This document shows, piece by piece, positions 7,295-13,400 of a DNA stretch of 13,796 nt; position 1 is the first letter of the stretch, and each line of letters starts with the position of its first letter. A model generated the notes under the pieces. The model searched no databases, had not been told where the DNA came from, and saw nothing but the letters and a program-made list of their open reading frames with translations. The DNA is taken from positions 1 through 13,796 of the forward strand of contig DXMY01000010.1 in assembly GCA_019413925.1 (NCBI GenBank), given 5' to 3'. Origin of the DNA: Collinsella sp. GTDB lineage: Bacteria > Actinomycetota > Coriobacteriia > Coriobacteriales > Coriobacteriaceae. The position numbers were made by a program, and so were the translations under genes.

Positions 7295-7331
7295 CCTGCC
7301 AAAAAGGGACAGGTTTATTTTGGCAGGTTTT
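7293..7331 (+). terminator. Strong hairpin between rph and rdgB, possible terminator or attenuator
   Basis: AACCTGCCAAAA (7293-7304) pairs perfectly with TTTTGGCAGGTT (7318-7329) around a 13-nt loop, with a T-run at 7328-7331. The stem overlaps the TAA of rph. The loop contains CAGGTT (7310-7315), which can also pair with AACCTG at the stem base, so two mutually exclusive folds exist. The short T-run makes termination plausible but perhaps partial. Confidence 0.6.
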
Positions 7332-7437
7332 ATCTGGGAAAACGTCGAAGTATAAGACTGCCGTTGATTGAGAGGGGAGAGGCGGAGGCCCTCGTCGCCC
7401 TCGGCGCGGCATTGCTATAGAGACAAGGAGACCACTC

Positions 7438-8079
7438 ATGGCACTTGAGAAGATCGACATCGACACCCTCGACCCGGCGGCGACCATTGTCGTGGCAACG
7501 GGCAACGCCCATAAGCTCACCGAGATCGAGGCCATTTTGGGCAAGGTCATGCCCGAGGTTCGCTTTGTGGCGCTCGGCCAGCTGGGCGATTTTGAGGACC
7601 CCGAGGAAAACGGCACGACGTTTTTGGAGAACGCCATCATCAAGGCGCAGGCTGCCGTCGAAGAGACGGGGCTCATGGCCATTGCCGACGATTCGGGCCT
7701 GGTCGTCGACGCGCTGGACGGTGAGCCCGGTGTGTATAGCGCGCGCTACGCGGGCGTTCACGGCGACGATGCCGCCAACAATGCCAAGCTGCTCGTGAAT
7801 CTGGAAGGCGTGGCAGACGAGGACCGCACCGCGCGCTTTATGAGCGTCGTTGCGCTCATCGATACGGACGGCCTGGTCACCTATGGTGAGGGCGCCTGCG
7901 AGGGCGCTATCGCGCACGAGGGCCGCGGCGATCACGGCTTTGGCTACGACCCGCTGTTCCTGCCGGTCGATACGCCGGGCAAGACTATGGCCGAGCTCAC
8001 GGCGGACGAGAAGAACGCCATCAGCCATCGATTCCATGCGCTCGAGCACCTGTCCGCCAAACTGACGGGCGAGGAGTAG
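7438..8079 (+). CDS. rdgB: XTP/dITP pyrophosphatase (RdgB/HAM1)
   Basis: The enzyme hydrolyses non-canonical purine triphosphates (dITP, XTP, ITP) to monophosphates and so keeps deaminated bases out of DNA and RNA. The 213-residue protein shows the HAM1 signatures in order: VVATGNAHKLTEI (21-30) with the catalytic Lys26, ENGTTFLENAIIKA, ADDSGLVVDAL (83-93), PGVYSARYAG, GFGYDPLFLP and ISHRFHAL near the C-terminus. AAGGAG ends seven bases before the ATG. The gap from rph is 143 bp and holds a hairpin, so it may be read at a different level from rph. dtd follows after 3 bp. Confidence 0.95.
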   Translation: MALEKIDIDTLDPAATIVVATGNAHKLTEIEAILGKVMPEVRFVALGQLGDFEDPEENGTTFLENAIIKAQAAVEETGLMAIADDSGLVVDALDGEPGVYSARYAGVHGDDAANNAKLLVNLEGVADEDRTARFMSVVALIDTDGLVTYGEGACEGAIAHEGRGDHGFGYDPLFLPVDTPGKTMAELTADEKNAISHRFHALEHLSAKLTGEE

Positions 8080-8082
8080 GCC

Positions 8083-8529
8083 GTGCGTGCGGTGGTTCAG
8101 CGCGTGCTCAACGCCGGCGTGACGGTCGACGGCGAGTACGTGGGCAAAATTGGGCGCGGCTATCTGGTGCTGTTGGGCGTGGGCCACGGCGACACGCGCG
8201 CCGAGGCCGACAAGCTGTGGGGCAAGCTCCGCGGGCTGCGTATCAACGAGGACGAGAACGGCAAGACCAACCTGGCACTTGCCGATGTCGACGGCGAGGT
8301 ACTCGTGGTATCGCAGTTCACGCTGTTTGCCGACTGCCGCCACGGCCGCCGTCCGTCGTTTACGGATGCCGGCGCCCCCGATGTCGCCAACGAGCTCTAC
8401 GAGTACTTCCTGACGCTTGTGCGCGAGGACGTTGAGCATGTGGCGCACGGTATCTTTGGCGCTGACATGAAGGTCGACCTGGTCAACGACGGCCCATTCA
8501 CCATCGTCCTCGATACCGACAATCTGTAA
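8083..8529 (+). CDS. dtd: D-aminoacyl-tRNA deacylase
   Basis: Dtd hydrolyses D-amino acids wrongly attached to tRNA. The 148-residue protein has normal length and opens with MRAVVQRVLNAGVTV. The two parts of the active site are visible: SQFTLFAD near 77-84 and NDGPFTI near 136-142, the segment that carries the chiral-proofreading Gly-Pro. The start is GTG, three bases after the rdgB stop; GAGGAG inside the end of rdgB (8071-8076) is the ribosome site, so translation is probably coupled. In a cluster that also makes D-Glu through MurI, a D-amino-acid proofreader is a sensible neighbour, though the link is inference. Confidence 0.95.
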   Translation: MRAVVQRVLNAGVTVDGEYVGKIGRGYLVLLGVGHGDTRAEADKLWGKLRGLRINEDENGKTNLALADVDGEVLVVSQFTLFADCRHGRRPSFTDAGAPDVANELYEYFLTLVREDVEHVAHGIFGADMKVDLVNDGPFTIVLDTDNL

Positions 8530-8546
8530 GTAGCCTAATTAGCTGC

Positions 8547-8576
8547 TTGCGTATGGCCACAACAGGGTGCTATAGT
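8547..8576 (+). promoter_or_regulatory. Promoter for veg-ispE
   Basis: TTGCGT (8547-8552) is separated by 18 bp from TATAGT (8571-8576), which is preceded by TGC to form an extended -10. Transcription would start near 8583, about 60 nt before the veg start codon. Confidence 0.6.
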
Positions 8577-8596
8577 ATTAGAGTTTTGTCTATCTT

Positions 8597-8616
8597 AGGG
8601 GTATTATCCCCTTTTT
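8597..8616 (+). promoter_or_regulatory. Terminator-like hairpin in the veg leader
   Basis: AGGGG (8597-8601) pairs with CCCCT (8608-8612) around TATTAT, followed by a T-run (8612-8616). It lies between the promoter and the veg ribosome site, about 15 nt into the predicted transcript. The stem has only 5 bp, so it may be an attenuator, a 5'-stabilising hairpin or chance. Confidence 0.4.
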
Positions 8617-8643
8617 GAATTGCACCTTCTGGAGGCCCTGTTC

Positions 8644-8940
8644 ATGGAAGAGATGGAAGTCAATCACGTCGACGACATCCACGAGAAGCTGACCGATATG
8701 GTGGGCGATCGCGTCAAGGTTAAGGCCAACATGGGCCGCACCCGCGTTGTCGAGCGCATGGGCACCATCAAGAGCGTCCACCCCGCCGTCTTCATTGTCG
8801 AGGTCGACGAGCGCCGTGGCCGTAAGTCGCGTCAGTCCTACCAGTATATCGATGTCCTCACCGGTCAGGTCGAGCTGTTCGACCCCGAGAGCGGCGAGCA
8901 CATCTTTACCCCGCTCGGCAATCAGCTCGAGGAGCACTAA
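8644..8940 (+). CDS. veg: Veg family protein
   Basis: A 98-residue small basic protein resembling Bacillus Veg (DUF1021 family). The conserved part runs from IHEKLTDMVGDRVKVKANMGRTR to the beta-rich GTIKSVHPAVFIVEVDE and RKSRQSYQYIDVLTGQVEL. The role in Bacillus is linked to biofilm formation, but the molecular activity is not settled. The genomic position directly before ispE matches the veg-ispE neighbourhood of Firmicutes and supports the call. GGAGG lies eight bases before the ATG; a TTG eight codons upstream at 8620 would put the ribosome site inside the gene and is rejected. It likely forms an operon with ispE, whose start is 2 bp beyond the veg stop. Confidence 0.85.
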   Translation: MEEMEVNHVDDIHEKLTDMVGDRVKVKANMGRTRVVERMGTIKSVHPAVFIVEVDERRGRKSRQSYQYIDVLTGQVELFDPESGEHIFTPLGNQLEEH

Positions 8941-8942
8941 CG

Positions 8943-9839
8943 GTGACCGATCGGTCCCTGACTCTTTCCGCGCCGGCAAAGATTAACCTCTACCTGGGGG
9001 TTCATGCCGAGCGCGATGACCGTGGCTACCACAGGGTCGATTCCCTGATGGCGGCCGTCGGTCTTTCCGATACCGTGACGGTCACGCCGGCGCAGGCGCT
9101 GACCGTTCAGACGGTTCCGGCATCAGATTTTCCCATGCAAAAGAATACGGCGTATCGGGCTGCGGTTGCTATGGCCGAGCATTATGGTCGCGAGGAAAAC
9201 ATCTGCGTGACGATTGAGAAGCGCATTCCATTGTGCGCCGGCTTGGGCGGCCCCTCGACGGATGCGGCCGCGGTCATTGTCGCCTTGGCGGAGCTCTGGG
9301 GCATTGATCGCACCGACCCAGCGCTCGACGACATTGCGCGGGGCATTGGTGCTGACGTCCCGTTCTTTTTGCACGCGAGCCCTGCGTTCTACGTAGGCGG
9401 GGGAGACGTGCTGGCAACTGAGTACCCCGCACTGCCCGTGACGCCCGTCGTGCTGGTTAAGCCGCGCGAGGCGAGCGTTTCGACAATTGAGGCCTATCGA
9501 CGTTTTGACGAGGCCCCGGTGCCTGCGGACAAGCCCGGCGCGATAGCTTCTGCCTTGCGTGCTGGTGATGCCGAGACGGCATACGCACTCATCCATAACA
9601 ACTTGGGTGTCATTTCCGCACAGATGGAGCCGCAGATTCAAACGGTCCTCGACTGGCTGCATAAGCAGGACGGCACCGTTGCTGTAGATGTGTGCGGATC
9701 GGGAGCCTGTTCGTTTGCCATTTGCGACACCGCCGCCATGGCCGAAAGGCTTGCCGACGCTGCCCAGCAAAACGGCTGGTGGTCCTGCGCGACGGAGCTC
9801 ATTCCCAACACGGTTCGCGTCGAAGTGCCAAAGAAGTAA
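8943..9839 (+). CDS. ispE: 4-diphosphocytidyl-2-C-methyl-D-erythritol kinase
   Basis: IspE phosphorylates CDP-methylerythritol in the MEP pathway of isoprenoid synthesis. The 298-residue GHMP kinase has SAPAKINLYL at the N-terminus (Lys13), GYHRVDSL, the ATP loop PLCAGLGGPSTDAAA near 97-111, the catalytic Asp138 in GIGADVPFFL, and GSGACSFAI as motif 3. The ATP loop is normally GLGGGSSDAA; here a Pro and Thr replace Gly and Ser at the third-fourth positions. The start is GTG with GAGGAG inside the end of veg (8929-8934), so it is probably translationally coupled. Undecaprenyl phosphate for cell-wall synthesis depends on this pathway, which fits the mur genes nearby. Confidence 0.95.
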   Translation: MTDRSLTLSAPAKINLYLGVHAERDDRGYHRVDSLMAAVGLSDTVTVTPAQALTVQTVPASDFPMQKNTAYRAAVAMAEHYGREENICVTIEKRIPLCAGLGGPSTDAAAVIVALAELWGIDRTDPALDDIARGIGADVPFFLHASPAFYVGGGDVLATEYPALPVTPVVLVKPREASVSTIEAYRRFDEAPVPADKPGAIASALRAGDAETAYALIHNNLGVISAQMEPQIQTVLDWLHKQDGTVAVDVCGSGACSFAICDTAAMAERLADAAQQNGWWSCATELIPNTVRVEVPKK

Positions 9840-9871
9840 AAATTTCTCTAGCACACGACGGAAATCTTTGT

Positions 9872-9880
9872 TACTATAGT
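9872..9880 (+). promoter_or_regulatory. Probable -10 region for tRNA-Pro
   Basis: TACTATAGT offers overlapping -10 hexamers (TACTAT and TATAGT) 9-17 bp before the tRNA 5' end. The nearest -35 candidates are poor. It resembles the TACTATAAA upstream of murE. Confidence 0.4.
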
Positions 9881-9888
9881 CGAGCTAA

Positions 9889-9965
9889 CGGGTTGTGGCT
9901 CAGTTTGGTAGAGCACTGCGTTCGGGACGCAGGGGTCGCTGGTTCAAATCCAGTCAACCCGACCA
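9889..9965 (+). tRNA. tRNA-Pro, anticodon CGG
   Basis: A complete 77-nt cloverleaf: acceptor stem CGGGTTG/CAACCCG, D-stem GCTC/GAGC, anticodon stem CTGCG/CGCAG around TTCGGGA with anticodon CGG (codon CCG), T-loop TTCAAAT and encoded ACCA. The C1-G72 first pair is typical of bacterial tRNA-Pro. It has its own -10 and terminator between ispE and tatA. Confidence 0.96.
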
Positions 9966-9975
9966 GAGCATGAGG

Positions 9976-10004
9976 AGGGACCGCTTCTTGCGGTCCCTTT
10001 TTTT
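9976..10004 (+). terminator. Rho-independent terminator of tRNA-Pro
   Basis: AGGGACCGC (9976-9984) pairs perfectly with GCGGTCCCT (9990-9998) around TTCTT, followed by seven T residues. It begins 10 nt after the CCA end. Confidence 0.93.
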
Positions 10005-10012
10005 AGCTATTG

Positions 10013-10041
10013 TTGTGATACCGCGATAGCCGCGGTATACT
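10013..10041 (+). promoter_or_regulatory. tatA promoter with overlapping inverted repeat
   Basis: TTGTGA (10013-10018) and TATACT (10036-10041) are spaced by 17 bp. An inverted repeat, ATACCGC (10018-10024) and GCGGTAT (10032-10038) with a 7-bp centre, fills the spacer and overlaps the -10. Such a position would suit a repressor or a spacer-twisting regulator; no regulator is identified. Confidence 0.55.
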
Positions 10042-10077
10042 CATTCGAGCTTGTCTCGCTGTATTGTGGAGGTCTAC

Positions 10078-10353
10078 ATGTTTGGACTGAGGGCTCCTGA
10101 GCTCATCATTATTCTCGTCGTTGTCCTGATTATCTTCGGGCCCAAGAACCTGCCGAAGCTCGGCAAGTCCCTCGGCTCTACCGTCAAGAATATCCGCGAG
10201 GGTATGGAGGGCGACGATAAGGCCGAGACCAAGCAGGCCGAGGAGGTCGTGGTCGAGCAGTCCGAGGAGGACAAGGAGATCGCTGAGCTCGAGGCCAAGC
10301 TCGCTGCTGCCAAGAAGAAGCAGGCAGAGGACAGCGACGCGGACGCAGAGTAG
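10078..10353 (+). CDS. tatA: Twin-arginine translocase subunit TatA
   Basis: TatA oligomerises with TatC to move folded proteins across the membrane. The 91-residue protein has the family plan: a short N-terminus with Glu8, one transmembrane helix (about 8-21, rich in I, L and V), the hinge FGPKNLP (20-26), the amphipathic helix KLGKSLGSTVKNIREG, and a charged tail. The tail (about 45-91) is very acidic, with a likely coiled coil near EIAELEAKLAAAKKKQ. GGAGG five bases before ATG fixes the start; a TTG nine codons upstream (10051) is not used. No tatC lies in the window. TatB proteins are similar, but the short length and FGP hinge favour TatA. Confidence 0.92.
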   Translation: MFGLRAPELIIILVVVLIIFGPKNLPKLGKSLGSTVKNIREGMEGDDKAETKQAEEVVVEQSEEDKEIAELEAKLAAAKKKQAEDSDADAE

Positions 10354-10378
10354 TCCCATCCCTTTGGGGTGAGCACCT

Positions 10379-10411
10379 GACCGGCTTGCCCGCAGGCTAG
10401 CCGGTCTTTTT
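10379..10411 (+). terminator. Rho-independent terminator of tatA
   Basis: GACCGGCT and AGCCGGTC, plus an inner GCC/GGC, form an 11-bp stem with one T-T mismatch and a CGCA loop (10379-10406), followed by TTTTT. It lies 25 nt after the tatA stop. Confidence 0.88.
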
Positions 10412-10459
10412 CGTTTTGTTGACAGTTGATTGTTTGATCAGAGTTGGGGAGATATCCGT

Positions 10460-10930
10460 ATGGACGCAAGCCAGATCGTACTGACCGCTGAGGGCCGCCA
10501 GAAGCTCGTCGAGGAGCTCGCTTGGCGTGAGGGCGATTACGCCAAGGAGATCGTCGAGGACATCAAGGAAGCCCGCGCGTTCGGCGACCTTTCGGAGAAC
10601 TCCGAGTATGACGCCGCTAAGGACAAGCAGGCCCAGAACGCCGCTCGTATTGCCGAGATCCAGGCCATCCTCGCCAACGCTCAGATCGCTGCCAGCACGG
10701 GCGACCTGACCGTCTCCATTGGCTCGACCGTTACCCTGGTCGACCCCAACGGTGAGCTTATCGAGGTCACGCTTGTCGGTACCACCGAGACCAACTCGCT
10801 CGAGCACAAGATCTCCAACGAGTCTCCGGTCGGTCACGCCATCATCGGTCACGGCGAGGGCGATTCCGTCGAGGTCGTTACGCCTTCCGGCAAGACTCGC
10901 GTCTACACCATCGCCAAGATCGCACGCTAG
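10460..10930 (+). CDS. greA: Transcript cleavage factor GreA
   Basis: GreA enters the RNA polymerase secondary channel and triggers cleavage of backtracked RNA. The 156-residue protein has the two expected parts. The N-terminal coiled coil (about 8-78) carries the tip motif ARAFGDLSENSEYDAAK with Asp43 and Glu46, which position the catalytic metal. The C-terminal FKBP-like domain holds ISNESPVGHAIIGHGEGD and the final SGKTRVYTIAKI. GGGGAG eight bases before the ATG sets the start; an upstream TTG (10430) is discarded. A perfect TTGACA lies at 10419-10424, just after the tatA terminator, and may be its -35, but no matching -10 is clear. Confidence 0.95.
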   Translation: MDASQIVLTAEGRQKLVEELAWREGDYAKEIVEDIKEARAFGDLSENSEYDAAKDKQAQNAARIAEIQAILANAQIAASTGDLTVSIGSTVTLVDPNGELIEVTLVGTTETNSLEHKISNESPVGHAIIGHGEGDSVEVVTPSGKTRVYTIAKIAR

Positions 10931-10958
10931 ACCACGGTCCCGCGTAAAGGTATGTTTT

Positions 10959-10991
10959 CGCTCCCTGGGACCGAATCCTGGGGAGCGTTTT
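10959..10991 (+). terminator. Rho-independent terminator between greA and lysS
   Basis: CGCTCCC (10959-10965) pairs with GGGAGCG (10981-10987). The stem continues inward through two G-U pairs and GGA/TCC to a 5-nt loop, giving about 12 bp, followed by TTTT. It sits only 19 nt before the lysS start, so it could also act as an attenuator of lysS. Confidence 0.8.
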
Positions 10992-11009
10992 AGTTTGAGG
11001 AGCTAACTT

Positions 11010-12974
11010 ATGGCAGAGAACCAGAACGCCGCCGATCAGGCATCGACGCTCAACGACGAGCGCGCCACCCGCCTGGCCAAGCGCGCCGCCCTGTTCGAGG
11101 CGGGCCAGAACCCCTATCCCGAGCACTCTGAGCTTGAGGACTACGTCGCCGATATCGAGGCTAAGTACGCCGAGCTTGCCGATGGTGAGGACACCGAGGA
11201 CGTTGTGAAGATCGCCGGCCGTGTGGTCGCCAAGCGCGGTCAGGGCAAGATTATGTTCATCGTCGTGCGCGATGCGACTGCCGAGATTCAGCTGTTCTGC
11301 CGCATCAACGACATGGACGAGGCTGCCTGGAATACGCTCAAGGCCCTCGACCTGGGCGACATCCTGGGCGTGACCGGCGTGGTCGTGCGCACCCAGCGCG
11401 GCCAGCTTTCCGTTGCCCCTAAGAGCGCGACCCTGCTTGCCAAGGCCGTTCGTCCGCTGCCCGAGAAGTTCCACGGTCTTTCCGACAAGGAGACCCGCTA
11501 TCGCCAGCGCTATGTCGACCTGATCGCCAACGACGACGTTCGCGAGACCTTCCGTAAGCGTTCGCAGATTCTCTCCACCTTCCGTCGCTTTATGGAGTCC
11601 GACGGCTACATGGAGGTCGAGACCCCCATCTTGCAGACCATCCAGGGCGGCGCTACTGCTAAGCCGTTCATCACGCACTTCAACGCGCTCGATCAGGAGT
11701 GCTACCTGCGTATTGCCACTGAGCTGCACCTCAAGCGCTGCATCGTCGGTGGTTTTGAGCGCGTGTACGAGATCGGCCGCATCTTCCGTAACGAGGGCAT
11801 GGACCTTACCCACAACCCCGAGTTCACCACGATGGAGGCCTACCGTGCCTTCTCCGACCTCGAGGGCATGAAGGCGCTCGCCCAGGGTGTCATTAAGGCG
11901 GCTAACAAAGCCATCGGCAACCCCGAGGTCATCGAGTACCAGGGCCAGACCATCGACCTTTCTGGTGAGTGGGCCAGCCGTCCCATGACCGACATCGTCT
12001 CCGACGTGCTCGGCAAGCAGGTCACCATTGACACGCCGGTCGAGGAGCTTGCTGCCGCCGCGCGCGAGAAGGGCCTGGAGATTAAGCCCGAGTGGACCGC
12101 CGGCAAGATTATCGCCGAGATTTACGATGAGCTGGGCGAGGACACCATCGTCAACCCCACGTTCGTGTGCGATTACCCCATCGAGGTCAGCCCGCTTGCC
12201 AAGCGTTTTGAGGACGACCCGCGTTTGACCCACCGCTTTGAGCTGGTCATCGCCGGCCACGAGTACGCCAACGCATTCTCCGAGCTCAACGACCCGGTCG
12301 ACCAGGCCGAGCGCTTTGCCGCCCAGATGGCCGAGAAGGCCGGCGGCGACGACGAGGCCATGGAGTATGACGAGGACTACGTGCGCGCCCTCGAGTACGG
12401 TATGCCTCCCGCGGGCGGCATTGGCATTGGTATCGACCGCGTGGTCATGCTGCTTACTAACCAGGCTTCTATCCGCGACGTGCTGCTGTTCCCGCACATG
12501 AAGCCCGAGAAGGGTTTCCAGTCCGGTGCCGCTGCCGCCAAGGCTGCCGAGGCCGGCAACGCCGCGAGCCCGTTCGTTAAGTCGCTTAAGCCCACGCTCG
12601 ATTACTCCAAGATCGCCGTTGAGCCGCTGTTCGAGGAGTTCGTCGACTTCGAAACCTTCTCCAAGAGCGATTTCCGCGCTGTGAAGGTCAAGGCATGCGA
12701 GGCCGTCAAGAAGTCCAAGAAGCTGCTGAACTTTACGCTCGACGACGGCACCGGTACCGACCGCACTATCCTCTCCGGTATTCACGCTTATTACGAGCCC
12801 GAGGACCTGATCGGCAAGACCTTGCTCGCCATCACCAATCTGCCTCCGCGCAAGATGATGGGCATCCCCAGCTGCGGCATGCTCATCAGTGCCATCCACG
12901 AGGAGGAGGGCGAGGAGCGCCTCAACCTGATTCAGCTCGATGCTTCCATCCCCGCCGGCGCAAAGATGTGCTAG
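11010..12974 (+). CDS. lysS: Lysyl-tRNA synthetase with fused C-terminal tRNA-binding domain
   Basis: This 654-residue class II enzyme charges tRNA-Lys. Residues about 60-160 form the OB-fold anticodon-binding domain (IAGRVVAKRGQGKIMFIVV). The catalytic domain follows, with motif 2 ERVYEIGRIFRNEGMDLTHN near 248-268 and motif 3 GGIGIGIDRVVMLL near 468-481. A typical bacterial LysRS ends soon after at about 500. Here an Ala-rich linker (about 506-525) leads to an extra OB-fold at about 543-654, with SKSDFRAVKVKACE, SGIHAYYEPEDLIGK, LPPRKMMGIPSCGMLIS and a final PAGAKMC. This is the Trbp111/MetG-C-terminal type that binds tRNA without strict specificity. GAGGAG seven bases before the ATG supports the start. 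No frameshift is seen, so it is one continuous fusion. Confidence 0.95.
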   Translation: MAENQNAADQASTLNDERATRLAKRAALFEAGQNPYPEHSELEDYVADIEAKYAELADGEDTEDVVKIAGRVVAKRGQGKIMFIVVRDATAEIQLFCRINDMDEAAWNTLKALDLGDILGVTGVVVRTQRGQLSVAPKSATLLAKAVRPLPEKFHGLSDKETRYRQRYVDLIANDDVRETFRKRSQILSTFRRFMESDGYMEVETPILQTIQGGATAKPFITHFNALDQECYLRIATELHLKRCIVGGFERVYEIGRIFRNEGMDLTHNPEFTTMEAYRAFSDLEGMKALAQGVIKAANKAIGNPEVIEYQGQTIDLSGEWASRPMTDIVSDVLGKQVTIDTPVEELAAAAREKGLEIKPEWTAGKIIAEIYDELGEDTIVNPTFVCDYPIEVSPLAKRFEDDPRLTHRFELVIAGHEYANAFSELNDPVDQAERFAAQMAEKAGGDDEAMEYDEDYVRALEYGMPPAGGIGIGIDRVVMLLTNQASIRDVLLFPHMKPEKGFQSGAAAAKAAEAGNAASPFVKSLKPTLDYSKIAVEPLFEEFVDFETFSKSDFRAVKVKACEAVKKSKKLLNFTLDDGTGTDRTILSGIHAYYEPEDLIGKTLLAITNLPPRKMMGIPSCGMLISAIHEEEGEERLNLIQLDASIPAGAKMC

Positions 12975-12976
12975 GG

Positions 12977-13006
12977 GGTTACGCGGGTTTACCAACCCGC
13001 GTAACC
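12977..13006. repeat. Perfect 13-bp hairpin directly after lysS, no U-tract
   Basis: GGTTACGCGGGTT pairs exactly with AACCCGCGTAACC around TACC, starting 2 nt after the lysS stop. Neither strand has a T-run, so it is not a classical intrinsic terminator. It may protect the lysS mRNA 3' end, stop polymerase by a non-canonical route, or belong to the repeat cluster that follows. Confidence 0.7.
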
Positions 13007-13018
13007 AGTTGACGCTGC

Positions 13019-13117
13019 AAGCCCGCCAGAGCGGCAATCTGCCTTTTAACTTCGGCGGCATGACCAGAAGGTCAATGCCGCCTCGTTTCAAGGCACCTTG
13101 CTCGCCCTGGCGGGCTT
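13019..13117. repeat. REP-like 99-bp nested palindromic unit
   Basis: Outer arms AAGCCCGCCAG (13019-13029) and CTGGCGGGCTT (13107-13117) are perfect 11-bp reverse complements. Inside lie a small GGC/GCC hairpin (13033-13043) and a strong hairpin, GGCGGCATGACC with GGTCAATGCCGCC (13054-13082), of 12 bp with one bulged A and an AGAA loop. The layout is a multi-branched folded unit with no coding frame of note, like REP or BIME elements or a structured RNA. Copy number elsewhere in the genome cannot be seen from this window. Confidence 0.6.
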
Positions 13118-13155
13118 TCGCTCATATGACCCAATCCGCTGTCAAGAGCCACAAT

Positions 13156-13191
13156 GGCCCCGCCGACCGCTTGCAATCGGTCGGCGGGGCC
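13156..13191. repeat. Perfect 14-bp GC-rich hairpin
   Basis: GGCCCCGCCGACCG pairs perfectly with CGGTCGGCGGGGCC around an 8-nt loop. No T-tract is present on either side. It lies between the REP-like unit and the IS110 noncoding region and may be a repeat, a transcription block, or part of the insertion element's end. Confidence 0.7.
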
Positions 13192-13200
13192 TGCCGTTAA

Positions 13201-13400
13201 CCCGTCCCGGTCCGCCCCCGGCATGTCGTCGACGCCTTCGGCTCAGTCTCATATCCGCGGATACCGTTCTGCCGGCCCGCAATCCTCTCCTTCGGCGGGG
13301 TTCCCCAAGTCTGTCGAGGCGCATGCGGAGGGCTCCGCGCGCACAGCGAAATAGGGGGTATCCCCGAAGGCCGCCCGGCTCGCCGGGACGGGGGCTGTGT
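13201..13400 (-). ncRNA. Candidate bridge RNA (seekRNA) region downstream of IS110 transposase
   Basis: About 200 nt of noncoding DNA follow the transposase stop on the minus strand. Several stem-loops are visible: CCCGG/CCGGG at 13374-13387, GGGG/CCCC at 13355-13365, GCGGAG/CTCCGC at 13325-13338 and GGGG/CCCC at 13297-13306. CCGAAGG at 13364-13370 can pair at long range with CCTTCGG at 13289-13295 or 13235-13241. In IS110/IS1111 elements one noncoding end is transcribed into a structured RNA that guides target choice; the IS1111 group is reported to carry it after the gene, as here. The element's ends and guide loops are not identified. Confidence 0.35.

Noticed and set aside
7413..7421. TGC-TATAGA as an extended -10 promoter for rdgB
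   Set aside because: Transcription would begin inside the rdgB ribosome site at about 7428, and no -35 is present, so it is unlikely to drive normal translation.
10419..10447. Full promoter for greA based on a perfect TTGACA
   Set aside because: The -35 match is perfect but no reasonable -10 hexamer appears 16-18 bp downstream, so I left it as a note on greA rather than a promoter call.
12975..13400. CRISPR array
   Set aside because: The repeats here are inverted hairpins of different sequence, not regularly spaced direct repeats, and no cas gene is in the window.
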